From NCBI GenBank assembly GCA_022510385.1, contig JAFLTQ010000004.1:105859-169858 (forward strand): a stretch of DNA of 64,000 nucleotides, given 5' to 3'. The notes under the pieces were generated by a model. The model did no database searches and had not been told where the DNA came from. It saw only the letters and a program-made list of their open reading frames with translations. This stretch comes from Muribaculaceae bacterium. Lineage in GTDB: Bacteria > Bacteroidota > Bacteroidia > Bacteroidales > Muribaculaceae. The first letter of the stretch is position 1, and the number at the start of each line of letters is the position of its first letter. Made by a program: the position numbers and the translations under genes. Shown here piece after piece: positions 56,783 to 64,000 of this stretch.

Positions 56783-59437
56783 ATGAGGCCTTTATATTAT
56801 ATAACGGTTTTTCTGCTGACCATACTATCTTCTGTCAAAGTCTATTCACAAGAGATAATGTCGATGGTCGATACTATCTATAATCCTGAGATAATATATT
56901 CACCGATACCAAAGACCTATGAGATCGCAGGGATAAGAGTTGAAGGAATCAATCATACTGATGATTATATCATTATTGCAAATTCCGGCTTGTCGATAGG
57001 TGAAAGGGTAGAGGTGCCGGGGCCGATCTTAACGGCAGCCACAAAAAGGCTTTGGCGTCAGGGTCTCTATTCAAGTGTCAAGATCACTGCAGATAAGATT
57101 GCCGGAGATAAAATCTGGCTGGTAATTAGTCTGAAACAGCAACCGCGTCTCTCTGAGATGAGATTTGAAGGAGTGAAAGGAGGCGAGAAAAAGGATATCA
57201 ACGAGAGGTTAGGTATGATATCCGGTCAGCAGATCACTCCGAATATAGTGGCCCGGGCCACCAAAATTATAAAGGATTATTATGCATCCAAAGGCTTCAA
57301 AAATGCTGATGTCAAGATAAATCAGGTAAACGATTTGTCGCAGGATAATCAGGTTTTTCTTGATGTCATTGTCAATAGGAATGGAAAAGTTAAGGTCCAT
57401 AAAATCTATATCTCGGGCAATGAAGTTCTTTCCGACAGGAAGGTTAAAAATGCGATGAAGAAGACGAATGAGAAATCGGATCTTCTAAAGATATTCAGCC
57501 AGAAGAAGTTTGTGGATTCAGACTATAAGGATGATAAAAACCGAATAATAGAGAAGTATAATTCCTTGGGATATAGGGATGCTCGGATTGTCAGCGACAG
57601 CATAGCCCGGTATGATGATAACACTGTAGATGTGTTTATTGATGTAGAAGAGGGCAACAAGTATTATATCAGCGATATAAATTGGGTTGGCAATACTATC
57701 TATTCCACCGATATGCTCAACAATATCCTTGGAATATATCCGGGAGACGTCTACAATCAGCCGTTACTTGAAAAAAGACTTCGCACGGATGATGATGCAG
57801 TCAGCAACTATTACCTTGATAATGGTTATCTCTTTTTCGAGCTTGTGCCTATAGAGGAGAATATCAAAGGGGATAGTATAGCACTCCAGCTTCGAGTAAT
57901 GGAGGGACCTCAAGCCACAATCAATAAGGTGGTTATTAATGGTAACGACCAATTGTTTGAGAAGGTAGTCAGAAGAGAGTTGAGAGTAAGGCCCGGAGAT
58001 TTATTCTCTAAGAGCGACCTTATGCGTTCAGCGCGTGAGATTGCCACTACGGGTCATTTTAACCCGGAAAACATGGATATCAGGCCGGAACCGAATGAAA
58101 ATGACGGAACTGTTGATATAGTCTTCAATCTGGAATCAAAGGCTAACGACAAGGTGCAGCTCTCTTTCGGATGGGGACAAACGGGTGTGACGGGACAAGT
58201 GTCGCTATCATTCTCAAATTTCTCAATCAAGAACCTCTTCAATCCGGGGTCATATAGAGGAATCATCCCGCGAGGAGATGGTCAGACATTCTCAATATCT
58301 GCCCAAACAAACGCTAAGTATTATCAGAGCTATTCAATTTCATTCTTTGATCCATGGTTTGGAGGTAAACGACCCAATGCACTATCCTTCAGTGTGGATT
58401 ATAGCCGATCCACCGGTATCAACTCAAGCTACTACAATAATTCATGGTATAATTCCGGCTACTATAATTCACTATATTACGGAGGGTCGTATAATTATAA
58501 CAACACGGGATATTACTATCAAAATGCCTACGACCCAAACAAGGTGTTGCAGATGGCAGGCGTTATGTTAGGCTTCGGAACACGTCTTTCATGGCCTGAC
58601 GACTATTTCCAATTCCAGGCTTCACTATCCTACAGATGGTATTATCTTAAAAATTGGGAATATCTATATTATATGAATAATGGAGTTTCCAATTCGTTGA
58701 TGCTGGGTCTGTCACTTTCGCGTACAAGTATCGACCAGCCTATTTATCCACGTCGTGGCTCCTCTTTTAGTGTTGATGTAACCCTGACTCCTCCCGCCTC
58801 TCTTTTCAGCGGGAAAAAAGATTGGAAATTGCTCGCAGAATTATCCTCAAGGACAAATACAAATACTGAACAAAGGGAGGCAGCTTCCAAGGAAATGTAT
58901 AAATGGATAGAATATTGGAAAGTTAAATTCAAGAGCCGTACATATACTCCATTGACAAGTCCGGAAGGAAGCTGGACATTAGTGCTGATGACTCGTGCCG
59001 ACTTCGGTCTTTTAGGATCATGGAACAAATTCTTTAAAACACCTTTCGAGACATTCTATTTCGGTGGTGACGGTATGTCGGGAAGTTATACCTATGCCAC
59101 GGAAACCATAGCAATGAGAGGTTATGAAAACGGACAGTTTACTCCATGGGGTTACGAAGGATATGCCTACGGACGTTTCGGATTGGAGCTTCATTTCCCG
59201 TTTATGCTTCAACCCAGCACCACCATTTATGCTTTAGCATTCGCAGAGGCGGGAAATTGTTGGACTTCAGTTAAAGATTTCTCTCCATTCAATCTTAAAA
59301 GAAGTGCAGGCGTTGGTGTGAGATTATATCTGTCGATGCTTGGAATGCTTGGTATCGACTGGGGATATGGATTTGATAAAGTTTGGGGCACACGTGGAGG
59401 CTCTCAGATCCACTTCGTTCTTGGCCAGGAATTTTAA
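56783..59437 (+). CDS. bamA: Outer-membrane protein assembly factor BamA
   Basis: 884 residues. Signal peptide about 1-22, five POTRA domains (about 45-430) and a 16-strand barrel. The lid-loop signature M-R-G-Y is at 778-781 and the last strand ends in Phe (VLGQEF), the sorting signal for the barrel machine itself. It inserts barrel proteins into the outer membrane. Residues about 550-588, in an early external loop, are an insert very rich in Tyr, Asn, Gly and Ser. Followed by two OmpH/Skp chaperones, which deliver its substrates. Confidence 0.96.
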   Translation: MRPLYYITVFLLTILSSVKVYSQEIMSMVDTIYNPEIIYSPIPKTYEIAGIRVEGINHTDDYIIIANSGLSIGERVEVPGPILTAATKRLWRQGLYSSVKITADKIAGDKIWLVISLKQQPRLSEMRFEGVKGGEKKDINERLGMISGQQITPNIVARATKIIKDYYASKGFKNADVKINQVNDLSQDNQVFLDVIVNRNGKVKVHKIYISGNEVLSDRKVKNAMKKTNEKSDLLKIFSQKKFVDSDYKDDKNRIIEKYNSLGYRDARIVSDSIARYDDNTVDVFIDVEEGNKYYISDINWVGNTIYSTDMLNNILGIYPGDVYNQPLLEKRLRTDDDAVSNYYLDNGYLFFELVPIEENIKGDSIALQLRVMEGPQATINKVVINGNDQLFEKVVRRELRVRPGDLFSKSDLMRSAREIATTGHFNPENMDIRPEPNENDGTVDIVFNLESKANDKVQLSFGWGQTGVTGQVSLSFSNFSIKNLFNPGSYRGIIPRGDGQTFSISAQTNAKYYQSYSISFFDPWFGGKRPNALSFSVDYSRSTGINSSYYNNSWYNSGYYNSLYYGGSYNYNNTGYYYQNAYDPNKVLQMAGVMLGFGTRLSWPDDYFQFQASLSYRWYYLKNWEYLYYMNNGVSNSLMLGLSLSRTSIDQPIYPRRGSSFSVDVTLTPPASLFSGKKDWKLLAELSSRTNTNTEQREAASKEMYKWIEYWKVKFKSRTYTPLTSPEGSWTLVLMTRADFGLLGSWNKFFKTPFETFYFGGDGMSGSYTYATETIAMRGYENGQFTPWGYEGYAYGRFGLELHFPFMLQPSTTIYALAFAEAGNCWTSVKDFSPFNLKRSAGVGVRLYLSMLGMLGIDWGYGFDKVWGTRGGSQIHFVLGQEF

Positions 59438-59520
59438 TCCATGAGATTTTAACATTTTTTGAGAAGCAGATTCTAAACTTTGACTTTAAAAGAGGGTCTA
59501 TAAGAAAAAAAGAAAAAAGT

Positions 59521-60036
59521 ATGAAAAAGATAATTTTCTCATTAATAATGACAGTGGCTGCGATTTCAGCCGCATCAGCCCAGAAGTTTGCGCTCATAGA
59601 TATGGATTATGTTCTTCGCAACATACCCAGTTATGAGATGGCTAATGAACAGTTGAATCAAGTTTCTCTTAGTTGGGAAAAAGAGGTGAATGAGCTTTCC
59701 AAGGAAGCTGAGGCAATGTATAAGAACTATCAGAGCGAAATGGTTTTCCTCTCGGATGAACAGAAGAAGAAGAAGGAGGAAGAGATAGTTTTGAAGGAAA
59801 AGGAAGTAACAGAGACACGTTATAAATATTTCGGTCCTGAAGGAGAGTTGTATAAAAAACGCCAATCGTTGATGAAACCGATCCAGGATGATGTCTATAA
59901 TGCGGTAAAGGCTGTGGCTGAAGAAAAAGGATATCAGGTGATTTTCGACAGGGCCTCATCACAAAGTATTGTTTTTGCATCTCCAAGGATTGATGTAAGC
60001 AATGAAGTGCTCGCAAAATTGGGCTATTCCAATTAA
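59521..60036 (+). CDS. OmpH/Skp family periplasmic chaperone, copy 1
   Basis: 171 residues from the ATG at 59521; a longer frame from 59383 overlaps bamA and lacks a signal peptide, so it is rejected. Signal peptide about 1-20 (ASAQ), then the Skp plan: a beta-strand core with FALIDMDYVLRNIPSYEMA and a long coiled-coil arm (about 45-115) rich in K and E. Skp holds unfolded barrel proteins on their way to BamA. Paired with the second copy at 60163. Confidence 0.93.
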   Translation: MKKIIFSLIMTVAAISAASAQKFALIDMDYVLRNIPSYEMANEQLNQVSLSWEKEVNELSKEAEAMYKNYQSEMVFLSDEQKKKKEEEIVLKEKEVTETRYKYFGPEGELYKKRQSLMKPIQDDVYNAVKAVAEEKGYQVIFDRASSQSIVFASPRIDVSNEVLAKLGYSN

Positions 60037-60049
60037 TTAAGTAATTTTG
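60018..60049 (+). promoter_or_regulatory. Internal promoter before the second ompH gene
   Basis: ATTG (60018-60021), 20 bases, then TAATTTTG (60042-60049). The -7 element is exact and the upstream element has one mismatch. It straddles the stop of the first ompH gene and would allow separate control of the second ompH, murI and TPR genes. Confidence 0.65.
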
Positions 60050-60162
60050 CAAAATGAAAGTCTTGATGAGGCTTCCAAATTAAGGTAAGAAAGGATGAAT
60101 GTCGTCTAAAATTCCGACATAAGTCTTTAAAATATAGAATAATAAACTAAACTAAATAGGAA

Positions 60163-60669
60163 ATGATTAAGAAAATCTTACTGATAGCTGCGTTGGTATT
60201 CCCAATGTGTGCTTTCGCTCAGGAGCTCAAAATCGGTATCGTGAATGCTGACGAAGTGGTTCAAAAATTACCTGAATACACAGAAGCTCAAAATAAATTC
60301 GTAGAGACTTCAAAAAGATATGAAGATGAATTCGGAAAGCTTCAGGAAGAACTCAAGAGAAGGTATGATGATATACAGAATATGCCGGAAAATGAGCTCG
60401 AGGCAATTAAGGAGCGTAAACTCAGGGAATTTCAGGAATATCAAGTGAAAGTGCAACAGTTCCAGCAGACAGCAGAACAGGAACTGGCAAAAGTTCAGCA
60501 GGAACTTATGGCTCCGATAGAGAAGAAGGTGCAGGATGCAATCCGTTCCGTAGGACAAGAAGGTAACTACTCTCTTATCGAGCCGAATATGCCGGCCATC
60601 ATTCTTTATTACGCATCTCCGGTGGTGGATATCACTAATGATGTAAAGGCAAAATTAGGCATTAACTAA
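60163..60669 (+). CDS. OmpH/Skp family periplasmic chaperone, copy 2
   Basis: 168 residues. Signal peptide about 1-19 (AFAQ), core motif IGIVNADEVVQKLPEYTEAQ, and a coiled-coil arm with ELKRRYDDIQN, QEYQVKVQQFQQTAEQELAK. Similar in layout to copy 1, with a longer Gln-rich arm. It has a likely promoter in the gap (60018-60049) and is followed two bases later by murI. Confidence 0.93.
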   Translation: MIKKILLIAALVFPMCAFAQELKIGIVNADEVVQKLPEYTEAQNKFVETSKRYEDEFGKLQEELKRRYDDIQNMPENELEAIKERKLREFQEYQVKVQQFQQTAEQELAKVQQELMAPIEKKVQDAIRSVGQEGNYSLIEPNMPAIILYYASPVVDITNDVKAKLGIN

Positions 60670-60671
60670 CA

Positions 60672-61490
60672 TTGAAAATAGGCGTATTTGACTCGGGTTA
60701 TGGCGGTCTTACAATTCTGAAAGATATCAGAAACCGTCTTCCCCAATACGACTACCTGTATCTCGGCGACAATGCCCGAAATCCCTACGGGACACGTTCT
60801 TTCGAGATAGTATATGAATTTACTCTTCAAGCTGTAAAGGCACTCTTCGAAAGAGGGTGCCGGCTTGTTATTTTAGCATGCAACACAGCATCTGCCAAGG
60901 CTCTTAGAACTATTCAGCAAAACGACTTGCCAAAAATTGATTCCTCCAAAAGAGTATTGGGAGTCATACGGCCTACAGTGGAAATAATTCCCAAACTGAC
61001 CTCCTCTAAGCATATCGGAATCTTGGGAACTCCGGGAACAGTAAAGAGTAATTCTTATGCTCTTGAAATAGAAAAAATAGCGCCGGAGATGACTCTGACT
61101 CAACATGCTTGCCCTATGTGGGTGCCTTTAGTAGAAAATAATGAGTTTGATTCCGAGGGGGCAGATTATTTTGTGGAAAAAGAGTTAAGATCGCTGATGA
61201 GTGCTGATCCTAAGATCGACACTATAATTCTCGGATGCACTCACTATCCCTTACTTCTCCCAAAAATCAAAAAGTATATCCCTGACCATATAAATGTCGT
61301 GTGTCAAGGGCCGATCGTTGCTGAAAGTCTTGCTGATTATCTGAGACGTCATCCTGAAATTGAATCAAATCTCACAAAAGGAGGAAGTGTGACTTACCTT
61401 ACTACTGAGCATACAGAAAAGTTTGATTCTTTAGCATCAGTATTTCTTGAAAGTTCTATAAATTCCGACACTATCTCACTGGCACATTGA
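60672..61490 (+). CDS. murI: Glutamate racemase
   Basis: 272 residues starting at TTG (60672), with the family opening MKIGVFDSGYGGLTIL. It makes D-glutamate for peptidoglycan. The two catalytic cysteines are C70 (LACNTAS) and C189 (ILGCTHYPLL). Substrate-site segment GDNARNPYGT is close to the usual GDTARxPYG. Last essential gene of the envelope operon; its stop overlaps the TTG start of the next gene. Confidence 0.96.
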   Translation: MKIGVFDSGYGGLTILKDIRNRLPQYDYLYLGDNARNPYGTRSFEIVYEFTLQAVKALFERGCRLVILACNTASAKALRTIQQNDLPKIDSSKRVLGVIRPTVEIIPKLTSSKHIGILGTPGTVKSNSYALEIEKIAPEMTLTQHACPMWVPLVENNEFDSEGADYFVEKELRSLMSADPKIDTIILGCTHYPLLLPKIKKYIPDHINVVCQGPIVAESLADYLRRHPEIESNLTKGGSVTYLTTEHTEKFDSLASVFLESSINSDTISLAH

Positions 61491-61756
61491 AAAGGGAGTT
61501 AAATTTAGGTGATATAGAAGGACTACCAACGCAAGATGCCATAAAGGCGTTGGATGAATTTATAGAACGTTTCCCCACATCAGAGGATGCCTACCTGATG
61601 AGAGGTAAAAAATATTGGAGTTTGGGGAAACGTAAAGAGGCTATTAATGATTATTTAGCAGCCCTAAATATTAATCCGGAAGGTAAGGGTAAAGTGCTGC
61701 TAAATTATGCAGAATCTATTCTGAATTATTATAGCAAGGATCTTCTTAATCCTTGA
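61487..61756 (+). CDS. Small TPR-like protein
   Basis: 89 residues beginning at a TTG that overlaps the murI stop (TTGA). The middle contains one clear tetratricopeptide unit (EDAYLMRGKKYWSLGKRKEAINDYLAALNINPE, split here only for reference to residues about 35-67) with flanking helices. No signal peptide. Probably a cytoplasmic binding protein cotranslated with murI; partner unknown. Confidence 0.65.
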   Translation: MKRELNLGDIEGLPTQDAIKALDEFIERFPTSEDAYLMRGKKYWSLGKRKEAINDYLAALNINPEGKGKVLLNYAESILNYYSKDLLNP

Positions 61757-61854
61757 CGAGCATCTCTTGTGATAGATATATGTATAATGAACCCAATACC
61801 GTTTTGACAGGCGGCTACCTGTCAGAGAACATCAGGTATAGCATCTCTGTGACT

Positions 61855-62190
61855 TCAATGTGTTTCCCAGGGAAACAACATTCTTGATGAATGTTCAGCA
61901 GTGATAACGTTCCTTTGAGAGATGTTGGCATAATGTTTTGAAAAAGATTCGAAATTTCTGATTTTTTCAGCATAAAGCATAAGAGGTCTCTCTTCTCCCC
62001 ATCCTTGATGATAATTGCGTATATGAATCATTACGAGTCCATGCACATCTTTCATTGCAAATCTTAATTCGCTGATTAATTGACTCATGGTGGCGACTTT
62101 TTCAGTGACATAATTAAATATGGTACGTCCGTTACGTGTTACCCGAGCAAAAATCTTGTCGCCTAAAATTATGGTTTTCTGTCTGTTCAT
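61855..62190 (-). CDS. Small conserved-looking protein of unknown function
   Basis: 111 residues, ATG at 62190. Predicted mixed alpha/beta, no signal peptide, no membrane segment. Basic N terminus (MNRQKTIILGDKIFARVTRNGR), C-terminal MLFPWETH. I do not recognise a family. A weak -7 element on the - strand (TAATTTCG, 62242-62249) lies upstream. It stands alone, convergent with the murI-TPR unit and before tRNA-Leu. Codon use looks like that of its neighbours, so it is likely a real gene. Confidence 0.6.
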   Translation of the reverse strand: MNRQKTIILGDKIFARVTRNGRTIFNYVTEKVATMSQLISELRFAMKDVHGLVMIHIRNYHQGWGEERPLMLYAEKIRNFESFSKHYANISQRNVITAEHSSRMLFPWETH

Positions 62191-62345
62191 AATATTATTA
62201 TTTAAAAAAGGTGAAATAACAATTGTTTTATAAATACATTGCGAAATTAGGGTCTAAGTGTGCCAACAAATTGCAGACCTAAGTTAAATAAATATAAAAC
62301 GTTAAAATTGCAGCTTAATTAAGGGGCGTATCGATTCAAAAACGG

Positions 62346-62353
62346 TAAATTTG
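62346..62353 (+). promoter_or_regulatory. Promoter -7 element for tRNA-Leu
   Basis: TAAATTTG, exact -7 match, 77 bases before the tRNA. No TTTG at the standard distance upstream. Confidence 0.55.
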
Positions 62354-62430
62354 CAGAGTCAACCGGGTAAGCCCCTATGCAATGTATATGGGCGCCACTT
62401 TTTCCGGAAGGAATAATAATTTGTAAGGCT

Positions 62431-62515
62431 GCAGGAATGGTGGAATGGTAGACACGAAGGACTTAAAATCCTTTGGCCTTTACCGGCTGTGTGGGTTCGA
62501 GTCCCACTTCCTGTA
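62431..62515 (+). tRNA. tRNA-Leu (anticodon TAA)
   Basis: 85 bases with the long variable arm of leucine tRNAs. Acceptor stem GCAGGAA / TTCCTGT with one G-T pair and discriminator A62515. Anticodon stem AAGGA / TCCTT, loop CTTAAAA, anticodon TAA (reads TTA). T arm GGGTTCGAGTCCC. CCA is not encoded. Confidence 0.97.
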
Positions 62516-62520
62516 CAAAG

Positions 62521-62562
62521 AATGGCTGATAACAACATTGTTATCAGCCATTTACATTTTCT
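62521..62562 (+). terminator. Intrinsic terminator after tRNA-Leu
   Basis: AATGGCTGATAACAA (62521-62535) pairs with TTGTTATCAGCCATT (62538-62552), a 15-base perfect inverted repeat with little or no loop, followed by TACATTTTCTT. Confidence 0.82.
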
Positions 62563-63009
62563 TGTGTAGTTAAAGGGTAGCCAAAGATAGGATCAATGTA
62601 AATACTTTCTTACATTTGGTTGTAATATAATTCCAGTTCTTGGCTTCGATCTTTTCCTTCGGTTGGAGTATACAGCCCATTCCCCACAGTTCATCCATAA
62701 TTAATCCATAACCCCGGTAATTCTTTATCTCCACTTCTAAATCAATAATCAACTAATAAGCAACTTTCATCCCTTTGTCTGAAATAATAAATTGTCCTCA
62801 GATTCTCGAAATCACTTTGACTATTTTCTTCTAAAACTATAAAGAATATCTTTTTCGGAAATTTTTATATATCAGTAAATATGGTATATAAATATGTAAT
62901 TTTGGTAATATGGGGAAAATCTGAATAATGTAATTTTGTAGTTGAACTCAAAATAAAGTCAATTTTAGTTCAATAAGAAAAGAATCAATTACTTAAAATC
63001 AATCATATT
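62563..63009. other. Gene-poor region with tandem -7 elements before the SDR gene
   Basis: 447 bases. Two exact -7 elements, TAATTTTG at 62897-62904 and 62931-62938, both within near-identical ATGTAATTTTG, lie 106 and 72 bases before the SDR ATG; the spacing of upstream elements is not standard. On the - strand two short open stretches (about 62755-62870 in one frame, then 62570-62752 in another) could be a decayed gene, but no family is recognisable. Confidence 0.5.
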
Positions 63010-63813
63010 ATGAAAACGATATTTATTACGGGTGCATCTTCCGGAATAGGTAAAGAGACGGCCAAATTGTTTTCTTCAAGAGGCTGGCAGGTAATTGCAA
63101 CCATGAGAAATCCTGAAAGAGGAAAAGACTTGGCTGAATTGCCAAATGTAGTGATAATGAAACTTGACATCTCTAAACCGGAAGAAATCAGACAGACATG
63201 TAAAGAAGCATTAGAGAAATATGACATCGACATTTTATTCAACAATGCAGGATATGGAATAATGGGAGCATTGGAAAGAATCCCTGAAGATGTGATGAGA
63301 GAACTGTTCGATACAGATGTAATAGGAACAATGCTTGTTACTCAGGAATTTATTCCTCACTTCAAAAAACGTAGAAACGGGGGTATTCTGACAACGACTT
63401 CTCTTGCCGGGATAATTGCTTTGCCGAGAGACGGAGTATATGGAGCTGCAAAAAGAGCCCAGGAAAGTATGGTTGAGACTCTTTATTATGAATTGAAACC
63501 TTTCGGAGTTTTCTCAAAAGCCATGATACCCGGTGGGACAAAGACGAATTTCCAAACTCCTTTTAACGATAGAACCGGTTATGAGACTCCTGCAGAAAAC
63601 CAAAGAAAATATCTTCTTGCAGGAAATGAAGAATTCCCTGGGCCGGAGGAAGCTGCCGAAGTTGTTTGGACAGCAGTAAATGATGGAAAAGATCAAGTCA
63701 GATATTGCACGGATTCTGTTTGTCAGAAACTATATGACCAGTATATTGAAATGGGGTTCGAAAATTTCAAGGAATGGTTCTACAAGAAAGTTTTTGAAGG
63801 TAAAACTGAGTAA
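63010..63813 (+). CDS. Classical SDR-family oxidoreductase
   Basis: 267 residues. Rossmann motif TGASSGIG (8-15), NNAGYG (about 78-83) and catalytic YGAAK with the preceding Ser in TTTSLAG. Resembles the bacterial SDR group related to 17-beta-hydroxysteroid/retinol dehydrogenases; cofactor is likely NADP(H) because an Arg (MRNPERG) follows strand 2. Substrate unknown. It is followed 111 bases later by an aldo/keto reductase gene, a second NAD(P)H oxidoreductase. Confidence 0.9.
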   Translation: MKTIFITGASSGIGKETAKLFSSRGWQVIATMRNPERGKDLAELPNVVIMKLDISKPEEIRQTCKEALEKYDIDILFNNAGYGIMGALERIPEDVMRELFDTDVIGTMLVTQEFIPHFKKRRNGGILTTTSLAGIIALPRDGVYGAAKRAQESMVETLYYELKPFGVFSKAMIPGGTKTNFQTPFNDRTGYETPAENQRKYLLAGNEEFPGPEEAAEVVWTAVNDGKDQVRYCTDSVCQKLYDQYIEMGFENFKEWFYKKVFEGKTE

Positions 63814-63884
63814 ATTTTGCATTTTTCGGAAAAATGTGTCATACTTGCCGTATTTTTTGAAACAGTTTTTATTTTGAGGCTTAT

Positions 63885-63892
63885 TAATTTTG
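63885..63892 (+). promoter_or_regulatory. Promoter -7 element for the aldo/keto reductase gene
   Basis: TAATTTTG, exact -7 match, 32 bases before the ATG. TTTG copies upstream (63856-63859 and 63873-63876) are not at the standard spacing. Confidence 0.5.
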
Positions 63893-63924
63893 CATCAGAG
63901 TAATTAAACTTAAAATTTAAAGAT

Positions 63925-64000
63925 ATGAAATACGTAAAACTTGGAAATTCAGGCGTAGATGTATCACGCATCTGTCTCGGTATGATGAGTTTCGGTGCTC
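63925..64000 (+). CDS. Aldo/keto reductase (3' end missing)
   Basis: The first 25 codons are present before the window ends. The opening MKYVKLGNSGVDVSRICLGM and MSFG that follows match the N-terminal beta-strand and first barrel strand of aldo/keto reductases such as YajO and related NADPH-dependent enzymes. Nothing more can be said from this fragment. It appears to have its own promoter and sits beside an SDR gene. Confidence 0.85.
   Translation, partial: MKYVKLGNSGVDVSRICLGMMSFGA

Noticed and set aside
61805..61824. TGACAGG / CCTGTCA hairpin as a terminator
   Set aside because: Seven-base stem without a T tract on either strand; it could be a weak stem or a protein site but is not a convincing terminator.
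62570..62752. 60-residue - strand frame as a real gene
   Set aside because: No recognisable family and no clear promoter; mentioned only as part of a possible decayed gene.

Overview
The window is 64 kb of one chromosome from a member of the Bacteroidota, most likely order Bacteroidales. Two things support this. Promoters have the Bacteroidota form, TTTG, 19-21 bases, then TAnnTTTG, and several are near perfect. The gene content is also typical of the group: DUF4421, DUF4136, DUF6242 and DUF6089 proteins, a BamA-OmpH-OmpH-MurI cluster, an S21-Xer-HPF block, and many lipoproteins. The family cannot be fixed from sequence alone; a Muribaculaceae- or Bacteroidaceae-like gut commensal is plausible. 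There is no insertion sequence, prophage, CRISPR array or susC/susD locus. The stretch looks like stable chromosomal backbone, with nearly all genes on the + strand.

Layout. 1-7.3 kb: the end of serS coupled to a membrane pseudokinase, then a tightly overlapping run of GNAT, menG and U32 genes, followed by a GH16 lipoprotein, a lipoprotein of unknown function and a small tail-anchored protein. 7.4-14.6 kb: a complete RND efflux system (outer-membrane channel, adaptor lipoprotein, inner-membrane pump) whose last gene is a PagL-like lipid A deacylase candidate. 14.6-18.5 kb: tRNA-Pro, a SAM-II riboswitch with an intrinsic terminator, metK, and a PpiD-type periplasmic chaperone. 18.6-20.7 kb: rlmN and pdxA.

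20.8-29.0 kb is the most interesting part. Nine genes carry two nucleotidyltransferases, an ATP-grasp enzyme, two paralogous CDP-alcohol phosphotransferases, a HAD protein, a GtrA-type membrane protein, an extended SDR and myo-inositol-phosphate synthase. This is best read as an inositol-lipid or related CDP-alcohol head-group pathway. It has more parts than phosphatidylinositol synthesis needs, and several catalytic motifs are altered.

29.0-40.4 kb: trmD; a biotin-dependent carboxyltransferase on the - strand; a DUF3108-like protein; luxS; a lipoprotein; a two-TM potassium channel; a TPR/OmpA-like lipoprotein; a 500-base gene-free stretch with two hairpins; and a secreted GH2 beta-galactosidase. 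40.5-46.4 kb: rpsU with its own promoter and terminator, Xer recombinase, HPF, mltG, DUF2007, DUF4421, GDP-fucose synthase and ComF. 46.4-48.4 kb on the - strand: recX, prmC and a DUF4136 lipoprotein. 48.6-55.3 kb: rhomboid, endonuclease/exonuclease/phosphatase, M3 peptidase, ribD and DUF6242. 55.3-61.8 kb: an envelope-biogenesis operon (DUF6089, uppS, bamA, two ompH/skp genes, murI, TPR). 61.8-64 kb: a small conserved-looking - strand gene, tRNA-Leu, an SDR and the start of an aldo/keto reductase.

Two themes recur. One is the cell envelope: lipid head groups, lipid A, BamA and its chaperones, peptidoglycan enzymes, lipoproteins. The other is S-adenosylmethionine: metK under a SAM riboswitch, luxS, and the SAM-using enzymes RlmN, MenG, TrmD and PrmC. 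Everything here is read by eye. Family names rest on recognised motifs and remembered homologues, not on database searches.
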